A DNA stretch of 27,500 nucleotides from Balamuthia mandrillaris (taxonomy: Eukaryota; Discosea; Longamoebia; Balamuthiidae). Both the position numbers and the translations under genes were made by a program. This document shows, piece by piece, positions 8,213 to 15,720 of the stretch (positions are counted from its first letter, which is position 1; the number at the start of each line of letters is the position of its first letter). Location: positions 5,001 to 32,500 of the forward strand of contig JAVKOQ010000441.1 of NCBI GenBank assembly GCA_031835245.1, in the 5' to 3' direction. The notes below the pieces were generated by a model. The model was not told where the DNA came from, searched no databases, and was given only the letters and a program-made list of their open reading frames with translations.

Positions 8213-9143
8213 GTTTTCTTGCTCTTACCACATTTCCACATTTCAAGCATTCACTATGTTTTCCCTGTCCATGACTGGAAGGAGCTCAGCTGTGGTAAGA
8301 AAGCATAAGCACACTAGTACAAGGACCCGCCTTGAGGGAGCAAAGGGCCACTGCAGAGTCTCCAAGGGCCTTGTTATTAGGAAAAAGAGGGTATTGCTAT
8401 TCACTATTACCATAAAAGCCTCACAATAGGTACTAACTGTGCTCAAGAAGAGTTAAAAACACTGCCTAGAGAATTCTTCCTGTGAACTAAATTACTTAGA
8501 CCTGGTACAGAATACTGAATGACCTTAGAGGATATGACAAGGTCAGCAGTGATAATGATGACCTTGGGGACATTTTAAAGAGTGATATAGATGATCATGA
8601 TGATGATCATACACCTGCCTTCATTGATACTAGCATTCACACATGACATAATGTTGTTCAAGGCCTTGTTTATAGCTAAAGTGGTTCCACCAGGAGATAA
8701 GCAGTGATCAACATATTTTTGAGTGTAGTGACCTATCAGCTAGTATAACACAGGTGAAAAAACTTCTGATTCTGGCCAACATCCCAGTGAAAAACTGCTT
8801 TTTTAAAAAGAACTACACTGGTAGTAATATCTTTAAAAGTTTTTACAATTTGCATGCATCCTAAGTAATGGTAAAAAAAAGGAATTTTGGCCCAAGTCAG
8901 TGTTATAAAAACCTTAACCATTGTTATAAACACAAATGTTATCAAAAGGGATTATACTTAGTTGACCTAACCTGTCACCAACTTTATAAATATGTAAAGT
9001 GTTTTTTAAGTTATCTTTTTAGCAATACTAAAGATTCTTTATTGTTTCTTTTTTTCTTTTAAGCTTCACAAACATTATATGACTTTAAAATACACTTTTC
9101 TGATTTTTTTGCTAAATCAAACTTTACAAACATTTTTTGACTT
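8213..9143. other. Unassigned AT-rich region
   Basis: No gene recognised. A somewhat GC-richer patch at 8270-8400 and a minus-strand open stretch around 8500-8737 (containing GHYTQKYVDHCLSPGGTT) look faintly coding, but I cannot assign them. The plus strand of the same stretch has an Asp-rich frame, so strand is undecided. From 8750 the sequence is AT-rich without structure I can interpret. Confidence 0.35.
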
Positions 9144-9278
9144 TGTTATACCACTCTCCCATACTTATCCCTATCTCTCCTTGTATATATATCTCTTTCT
9201 TTCATTTTATTAAAGGTCTTTTCCCTATGCCCATCAAGTTGGTGTCTGTTAGGTTATTCCCTTACCGGCCTTATCACA
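9144..9278 (-). repeat. LTR-E, lone copy with target duplication ACTT
   Basis: 135 bp from TGTTATACCACTC to GGCCTTATCACA, the reverse complement of the copy at 24489. ACTT precedes (9140-9143) and follows (9279-9282). Read in this orientation it has a TATATATAT box and then TCATTTTATTAAAGG, the order expected in an LTR. The orientation assignment is relative to the other copies only. Confidence 0.82.
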
Positions 9279-10504
9279 ACTTTATTAATAAACTAGTTTC
9301 TTTTTTCTTTTTTTTTAAAAAAATGAAATCATTAACTAAATTTATTTTTCAATTTTTTCATTAATATTATAAATATTTGTTATTCAATAACTATAAACAC
9401 AAAAATAATTATCAAAATTAATTTCACATGTTTTATTTTCAATAGAAAAATTTTTATTAATTATTTTTCAAAAATATTTTCCAAAAAAGAGCACCCTTTT
9501 TTGTTTAGAATGTGTTTTTAAATACTTTGTAAAAAAATACTATATTAAAAGAAAAACAAATGACAAATAAAATAATTTAATGGGATAACTTTATTTTGAT
9601 GATGAATGGCGTTTTAAGAAGCAATGGAAATTTTGAACAGTAAGTGTAAGGTGAATAGGTCCTAAATAAATGTATTTTTGTCTTACAATATAACTTAAAG
9701 AATTGAAAATTGCTTTTTTTTCATTATAGCAAACTCATAAGGTAAGGATTTGTAAGGAAAGGTATTACATTGATTAGTATTGATAATATGGAAAATCTTG
9801 TAAATAAAGTTAAAAATTATTGAGAATTATCAATTTTTGAGCCAAACCTGGTTGATAATAAAAGTGAAAAAACTATTCAGGATTGTCAATGATTGATTGA
9901 CAAGCGACAGGGACAGAAAGGGCCAGCAGAAGACCAGCAGGAAGCATGCTCTCAACAGGCTAGCTACAATAAAGGTGTTCTGAACATCCATTGATGCTAT
10001 TCACTGTTGCTCTACTTTTTGTGTTTTTACTCTTTCTTTCTATTGCAAGTGCCTCTTCAGGAGAGGTTGTGAAAGCTCAACAATTAGCGTAGACACTGAC
10101 ATCAATTTTAATTTTGTACTCTTTCTTTTGTTTCTACTCTTTTTTCTTTCTTCTTTTTCTTCTAATTGCAACTTTGTTCACTGGAGTCCTTTCTCCTTGT
10201 TTTTGGGAGAAAACACAACTCCACTTGCAAGAATTTTCAATTTCCTGGTGCAGTTGCTTGTGCATTTTCAACTTTTCTATTACACCATTTCAATCTTTCT
10301 TCATAAAATCCAACTATTTTTTCAAATGTCAACTTTTTTCTCAACTATTGCTAATTTTTGTTCCAAGATTTTCCGTGTTATTAATATATTAAGCAGAAGA
10401 AAGAAAAGTGTGCCAATGAATCTAATCATTATTCATAAGTTTATTAAAGGTATTATAGGCAATTTAACACAGCTTTCCATGGCAACAATAATTCATCTTC
10501 TATA
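9279..10504. other. Unassigned AT-rich spacer
   Basis: Strongly AT-rich from 9290 to 9870, with long A and T runs. A short more balanced stretch occurs at 9895-9985. The rest is T-rich. No gene, RNA or repeat family is recognised; open frames here are composed of Phe/Leu/Ser runs. Confidence 0.4.
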
Positions 10505-10663
10505 TAATGCACACACTTCCTTTCATTCCTTTTTTTATTATTTGTATATTTGCATGCACATTTTTCATTTCCTGCTTTTCCTTCTATTTATGTAGATATA
10601 TATGCATTCTTTCCTTCTATTGCACTTCCTTTTTCTTCTCTTGTTTGTATGTGCTTCTTTCCT
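10505..10663. repeat. Short minisatellite array, about 3 units
   Basis: T/C-rich blocks (CTTCCTTT...) alternate with TGTATATTTGCATGCACA-like blocks. This is the reverse complement of the unit at 6771-7350. It is cut off on the right by the LTR-D starting at 10664. Confidence 0.55.
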
Positions 10664-10867
10664 TGTTGATGGGGGATAAACCCTGTAGATTAGAAACACA
10701 TAAGCAACTCTGGGTTTATTTACAAGAAAAAGGTGTGTGAACTATAGTGTGTACTTTGAATGTGTCATAAGGAAAAAGGGAAAATAAAAAAGAACAAGAA
10801 AATTTTGAGTATCCAAGGAGAGTGTTAACAAGAAGTCTTAATGAAGTAAATTGTTGGTTTTTTAACA
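10664..10867 (+). repeat. LTR-D, lone copy
   Basis: 204-bp diverged copy of 3203-3414, from TGTTGATGGGGGATAAACC to TTTTTTAACA. No matching target duplication is seen. Confidence 0.72.
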
Positions 10868-10979
10868 TCACTGCCTTCTCAAAAGAGAACTAAGGCTGTT
10901 TCCAACGTTTCTTGAGGTACTTCTTCCCCCAGTAGGTGGAGATGAGTCATTGAGAGCTGAAGTCCTTGGTTATAACCTA

Positions 10980-11795
10980 GGAGTTTTTCCAAATCTGGGT
11001 ATTCTTTTCACTTCATGAAATAGTAATGATTGGAAGGTGGGACATCATGATCAAGTGAGTGGTGATACTCATGATGATAAAGATGTACTGATAGCTCATG
11101 AAGTCGGTTTGCAATGGGCTGGTCAAATTAATGACATATTGCTCAAAAGGAAAGGTAGCATTTATGGACTTGAGAGAATGTGTTAACAGGTGAAAGCTGA
11201 GCCATGTGATGTTGAAGTGGAGGCATTCCTTGCAATGGCAAGCTGTATTGTGGCAGTTGTTGGAAAACCAACAAATTGTATCAATTTGCATCATTATGAC
11301 TTCCTGTCAACACTCTCCCTGGATATCCCAAATTTTCTCACCCCTTTTTATTTTCTCCTTTTCCTCATGACACACTCAAAGTACACACTTTGGTCTACAC
11401 CTTTTTTCTTGTGAATAAACCCAGAGTTGCTTACATGCCATCTTTTTCTTGATTTGCAGGGTTTATCCTTCATTAACACAGTCATTGTAGAAGTTGAGCC
11501 AAAAGTAACCTTCCTTGAGAACTTTATGAAGAAGGCTTTCAGCACCTTTGTGGCTAATGGAGTGAAGTCACTTCAAAATATGTTGATGTTAGTTAAGCAG
11601 AGGAACCGTTTTGCTGAGAAGGTCCTTGATGAAGTTATTCAACATACATAAGGAAGCCAAAAGTTGGCTGTTATCAAGTTTGATGTTGTTAATTTTGGAC
11701 TTTAGGGCCAGAGTTTTGGTGTTTTGAGGAACTTGAGGAACATTTAACATGTCAATCCTCTTGATGACCTTTCTCACTGGTTCCTTGAGTTAATA
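10980..11795 (-). mobile_element. Minus-strand chromovirus integrase fossil, split by an LTR-D
   Basis: Minus-strand translation resembles the integrase of the element at 13643-18825. The right part (11479-11795) carries the histidine half of the zinc domain (HKGAESLLHKVLKEGYFW). The left part (10980-11257) carries the cysteine half and the start of the core (CHCKECLHFNITW; INATFPFEQYVINL). An LTR-D at 11258-11478 sits within the zinc domain. The fossil is old, with several breaks. Confidence 0.75.
11258..11478 (-). repeat. LTR-D inserted in the integrase fossil, target duplication CAGT
   Basis: 221 bp, reverse complement of the 3203-3414 family, from TGTTGGAAAACCAACA to TCCTTCATTAACA. CAGT flanks it on both sides (11254-11257 and 11479-11482). 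Integrase homology resumes on each side, so the insertion point is well supported. Confidence 0.85.
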
Positions 11796-11997
11796 AGTTA
11801 GCTTAAAGAAGTTATCATGAAGATAGGTTTGGAGTTCTGTGCTGCCATAGTGGGTAGCATAGACATCTGTGGCTTGCTGCCATGGCAAGCAAGGTATGAC
11901 AATATTGTTTTGCACCTATTTGAAAGCAGGCTTAGACCCTTGTGTGTATTTTGCAATGTTCCACATACTGGAGTGTAAGCTGACAATCTAAAGGTGG
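11796..11997 (-). other. Unrecognised partly open stretch beside the integrase fossil
   Basis: The minus strand is largely open (for example CLPWQQATDVYATHYGS) but has no motif I recognise. It lies between the integrase fossil and LTR-E. It may be more of the same fossil element or an older sequence. Confidence 0.3.
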
Positions 11998-12133
11998 TGT
12001 GATAAGGCTGGTGAGGAAACAACCTGACAGATACTAACTCAATGGGCATAGGGAAAAAGACCTTTAATAGAATAAAAGAAAGAGATATATATACAAGGAG
12101 AGATAGGGATAGGTATTATGGAAGAGTGATATA
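11998..12133 (+). repeat. LTR-E, right end interrupted by a Tc1/mariner insertion
   Basis: Matches the 24489-24626 copy almost to its end (GGAAGAGTGATATA). The mariner TIR follows directly after the TA at 12132-12133. The expected terminal ACA of LTR-E is not found after the mariner, so its last bases have changed or been lost. Confidence 0.75.
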
Positions 12134-12153
12134 AAGGGTGTCCAAAAAATTGT
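12134..12153 (+). repeat. Left terminal inverted repeat of the Tc1/mariner element
   Basis: AAGGGTGTCCAAAAAATTG, directly after the target TA. Confidence 0.85.
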
Positions 12154-12239
12154 AGTACATGTTAGATAAAAGTTTCTTAGCCTCAAGTAAACTTTTTTTT
12201 TATAAAATAGAGTGCAAAAGAAACTACAAGAGTCAGGTA

Positions 12240-13332
12240 TTAATATGATATCCAGCTTTCTTTGTTGTCAATACATGATTGAGGATGAGAAGGGATGGAA
12301 GAAATCAGCCTTTTTATCTGAGCCAAAGAAATTTCATCCCCTGCAGCATCCATAGCTTCTTGCAGTTCTTTGAATGTCTTTAGGTTCTTAGCCTGAACTT
12401 TGTCACTGATGATGGCCCAGAGGTTCTCTATTGGAGACAAGTCTGGAGAGTTTGGAGGCTAATCCTCTGGGGGAATAACTTCACAAAGTTTTGACAGATG
12501 AATTCCATACTTGCCTTCAATGTATGAGCAGAGGCCCCATCTTGTTGAAGACAGCAAACAGTGAAATCAAACATTTTGTTGATATTGGGCAGGGCCTGGG
12601 TCAGTATGTCCATATAGGTTTTAGTCTTGACAGTTCCTTCATAGCTGATAAGAGGGGTGACTCTGAAGCTGGAAATGCCTCCTCAGACACAGTAAGTAGG
12701 AGGGTGTTTCACTTGTTCAAAAACATACTCCACACTAGGATAATCTTAAACCACATCATTTTTGTAGTTAGGAGCACTGAACAAGGGAAAGTGTTTCTTG
12801 TCAGTTATGAGAGTTTCTTCCCAGTTGTAAGAGAGGTAGGCCTGTGCAAAGCAAAGTTTATTTTGCTTTTGTTAGAGTGTCAACTTTTGTTGTTTTACTT
12901 GCTGGTGTGGTATCATTCCCTCTTCTCTGAGCTCGTTATAAACAGTGCTCTTGCTAATGTTAAGTCCCTCTGATTTCAAGATGGCAGCTACCCAGCATGT
13001 AGAGCAGCAGAACTTTCCTTGTGTTAGCTTCTTGATCTTTTTTTGAACTTGAGGAGTATGTTTTCGTGTCCTGAGCGTGGTTTGTCCTTTGTAAAAGGAC
13101 GTTTTTTGATACTGTTGATCCATCTGTGGACTGTAGTTGAAGGGCAACTCAAGTGCCGATTGATCTGTGCTGCTGTGAGGCCATCATCAAGTTATAAAGT
13201 TTGAATTTTGAGTCAAAGTGCTTCTTATCCTTCAGGTACAGTTTTCTCAACTACAGTTGGGCCTCCAGAGCTATGCTTGCACCTGGGTAAAGACTCAATT
13301 ACCATGGTCTCATCCTTATACTCACTCTCCAT
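12240..13332 (-). pseudogene. Tc1/mariner-type DDE transposase pseudogene
   Basis: Minus strand, probable start ATG at 13332. N-terminal helix-turn-helix segment: DDGLTAAQINRHL and PSTTVHRWINSIKKR near 13080-13190, then the second DNA-binding domain (ILKSEGLNISKSTVYNELREEG) near 12930-12990. The catalytic core has ITDKKHF (first D) near 12785, CLQQDGASAH (second D) near 12540 and SPIENLW (E) near 12430. The end is ESWISY at 12243. Damage: the three core segments share one frame but hold in-frame stops; those after NDVV, after TYCV and in the PED-PPN motif fall where tryptophan (TGG) is expected, and several N-terminal stops fit CGA to TGA. Frame also shifts between the two DNA-binding domains and in a C-run before SPIENLW, where one base seems missing. 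Allowing for that base I count 37 residues between the second D and the E, longer than the 34 of classic Tc1. Confidence 0.88.
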
Positions 13333-13369
13333 TTCGCTTTTTTCTTTTGGAAAAAAAAAGAAAATTACC

Positions 13370-13389
13370 GAAATTTATTGGATACCCTT
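13370..13389 (-). repeat. Right terminal inverted repeat of the Tc1/mariner element
   Basis: GAAATTTATTGGATACCCTT, ending directly before the target TA at 13390-13391. Confidence 0.82.
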
Positions 13390-13391
13390 TA

Positions 13392-13564
13392 GCTGTTGTT
13401 TTCTAGTTGCTGAAGAAAGGGTTCCAGGTTGTTATCACATTCAGGGTTATAAGCAGGTAGACCAATCAGAACTTTGGAGGAAAATAAAGGAGTTTGGAGA
13501 GGTAGGTCCTGCTGAAAGGCAAAAAAACAGACACTCTGTAAATGATAGGTCAGTTGCATGGTAG
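13392..13564. other. Short unassigned stretch between mariner and LTR-C
   Basis: The minus strand is open (QDLPLQTPLFSSKVLIGLPA) but unrecognised. It may be leftover sequence of the minus-strand fossil whose pieces lie on either side. Confidence 0.3.
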
Positions 13565-13638
13565 TGTCATGCAGCATGATCTCAGTTTGATTGATAGGAT
13601 GACATCACCCAGCCAATCAACGGAATCTCTAAGTATTG

Positions 13639-13642
13639 CGTT
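13639..13642. repeat. Target duplication CGTT of the LTR-B chromovirus
   Basis: CGTT at 13639-13642 before the 5' LTR and again at 18826-18829 after the 3' LTR. Confidence 0.85.
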
Positions 13643-13877
13643 TGTTGGTAAAATCACCAACACTTATCTCAAGACTCCTCATGTTGGATCCATCCCAGAC
13701 CCTCAGCTCTCCTTTCTTTTGTATCCTCCATCCTTCCCTTCTCCCTTTTCCCTTTTCTCTTGGTGTACTTTGAAGCAACGTCGGAGATTCACTCCCGTTG
13801 TCCTTCCTCTATTCTCTTGAATACACTTCTTGTCTTGTCACTGACTCTTTTATTCTTGAGGTTGGATTCAACCAACA
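13643..13877 (+). repeat. 5' LTR (LTR-B)
   Basis: 235 bp from TGTTGGTAAAATCACCAACA to GATTCAACCAACA. It starts with a short fold-back (TTGGT...ACCAA). It is CpG-poorer than the 3' copy. Confidence 0.93.
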
Positions 13878-13888
13878 TTTTTTTTGAC
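13878..13888 (+). other. LTR-adjacent primer-binding region, T8GAC
   Basis: Eight T residues and GAC follow the 5' LTR directly. The same eleven bases follow the 5' LTR of the gag-only element at 4225-4235. The usual tRNA-complementary TGG start is absent, so the primer is unknown. I found no complementary stretch in the LTR that would suggest Tf1-type self-priming. Confidence 0.4.
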
Positions 13889-13929
13889 TTACATAAGTGA
13901 TTCAAATCCCCTCTTGTGCTACGCACATC

Positions 13930-15705
13930 ATGGAAGCCTCAGCCGCTCTTGACACCCTCCGTGAACAGCTTCGCAAGGCACAACAGGAGTACCTTTGCAT
14001 GCTCCAACAATCCTTTCAACTTGAGCTCGACATCCCCAGCTGCCCTGAGACTGAATGCGTCGCCAAAGAAGAAGAACAGCACAAGGTAGACGAAGCTGCA
14101 GAACACACTAGAAAGGCCATGGAACGGTTACAACAGCATATAGACAACTTTGTTGTGTTCCTCGCATCCACCTCGGCCACACTAGGCAACTCTTCCACAT
14201 GCAACACTACCGCTGCTGCTGTTTCTCCTCCCTCACCCGTTCCACAGATCTCTCCCATACAGTCACCTCATTCAAGTTCACCCTCTCCCGTTGACGTTTC
14301 CATCAACAACACAACTGCTTCCAACAGCACACATGTTCCCTCTGTTCCAGAAACACAGAGCAACACAACTACTCCTTCCCCTCCTACTCAGAAGAAAATG
14401 CCTCACCTTCCCCCCGGACTACCTAAGTTTGATGTCAGCAGGCGCCAGGACCCCGCTCTTCACACCATGGAACTGGAGTATCACCTTAACACCTACAACT
14501 ACCCTGAGGACAGATGAACACAAGCCCTCATCACCACCCTTGTTGGAGACGGACGTCTTTGGGCCATTAGCACTCTACAAGACCAACCATGGAACGTCGC
14601 TCGAGACCTCTTCCATCAGCACTACCACCTTCCAGACATCAAGGCCACAATGATAGAGGCCATCACGTCGTTTCAACAGAAGCCTGGCAAAAGCGTTCAT
14701 CAGCTCATCAATCAGTACTCTGTACTCTGTAATCATCTTCCTGACACCTTCTACAACTACCTCAAAGCCTTTTTCTTTGGACAAGCCCTTCTTCCCCACA
14801 TCAAGTCGAAGTACAAGCAACAGACTCTTCGCAATAAGCCACAAGACGTCATCGCTGCTTTCAAGCTCGCAGTCCTCATTGAGTCAGAGTTTCCCCAACC
14901 TTCTTTGAAAGATAAAGGTCACAGCAAATCACCTCAACAGCAATCACCATTACCCCACACAATAGGTGCTGTTTGCGCACACTGCAAAACACACAACCAC
15001 ACAGAAGATCAGTGCCAAAAAAAGGCCTGCAGGCTACAACGGCAGTCTTCTCAAGCAACGTCTGTTACACCAGCCTCATCTTCTGCTCCTGCAACACGCA
15101 ACCCCACGTCAACACTGCCGCAACAAACACGCGCACAACTACCAGCACGGCAGTTGTCTCCCAGCTCATGTTCCCTCAACTCCATGGCTTTTACACAGCA
15201 ACAGAGCAACACACCTGCTCCTACTGCTGAGCAGCAAGACTCTATCGGTGATGAAGAGGAATATGATGAGTTCTATGAGTCACAACGGGCTCTCAACTCT
15301 ATCACCATCACTGACAATATGCCCGGACCCAACGACCCCATCTGTGCCCTGATGACCATCAATGGCTGTCATGTCACTGCAGTCATAGACTCTGGTGCCA
15401 GCCACTCCTTTATGGACCCTTCTATTGTTGACTTAGTTTGTGCCAAAACCAAGCAAGCCAACTACATGGTCAAACTCGGACACTGTGAAACCACCGCTAC
15501 ATGTGCTGCCGAAACGGAGCCACTCGCTATTGGCTTCAGCAAACGCCGTTTCCATCACATGTTCTCTGTATTGCCTCAACCAGACGGTCAATCAATCATC
15601 CTGGGCCGCGACTTCATGCACAAGTCTGGCATGGGCATAACAGACATTCCAATTGACTACCCTGAGGAACCACTACCCTGCTCCAAGGACCATGACATCA
15701 CCTGA
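13930..15705 (+). pseudogene. gag-pro: Gag and protease region of the LTR-B chromovirus
   Basis: Chosen start: the ATG at 13930 (MEASAALDTLREQLRKAQ), giving a helical N-terminus like that of the other gag here. Then a Ser/Pro/Thr-rich linker and the capsid-like gag domain from LPPGLPKFD at about 14410 to about 14890. A CCHC knuckle, CAHCKTHNHTEDQC, lies near 14976-15017. The aspartic protease active site VIDSGASHSFM lies near 15382-15414, with an ILGRDFM flap-side motif near 15598. Gag forms the particle and protease matures it. The frame is broken about once within gag. Confidence 0.88.
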
Positions 15706-15720
15706 TGCCAACATCAATGT

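Larger units (their letters stand above)
12134..13389 (-). mobile_element. Tc1/mariner DNA transposon, 1,256 bp, inactive
   Basis: Terminal inverted repeats AAGGGTGTCCAAAAAATT at the left and AATTTATTGGATACCCTT at the right agree with two mismatches over the outer 18 bases. They are flanked by TA at 12132-12133 and 13390-13391, the TA duplication typical of IS630/Tc1/mariner elements. The length is usual for the superfamily. The interior encodes a broken transposase on the minus strand. Confidence 0.93.

Noticed and set aside
7967-8429. Overlapping open frames rich in Ser/Leu/Phe or Lys/Glu/Arg
   Set aside because: They are products of the pyrimidine tract, open in several frames and on both strands.
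9137-9364. Recurring peptide-like frame in LTR-E copies (PCIYISFFHF...)
   Set aside because: It recurs because the 138-bp repeat recurs. The frame runs through the TATA block and repeat ends and carries no known domain.
10128-10595. Plus-strand open frame of 155 codons, Phe/Leu-rich, resembling a membrane protein
   Set aside because: The hydrophobicity comes from T/C-rich sequence that grades into the minisatellite. No start context, conserved motif or flanking gene structure supports it.
13903-13915. tRNA T-loop-like string (GATTCAAATCCCC) after the 5' LTR
   Set aside because: No A box, acceptor stem or anticodon arm is nearby. It lies in the gag leader and is probably chance.
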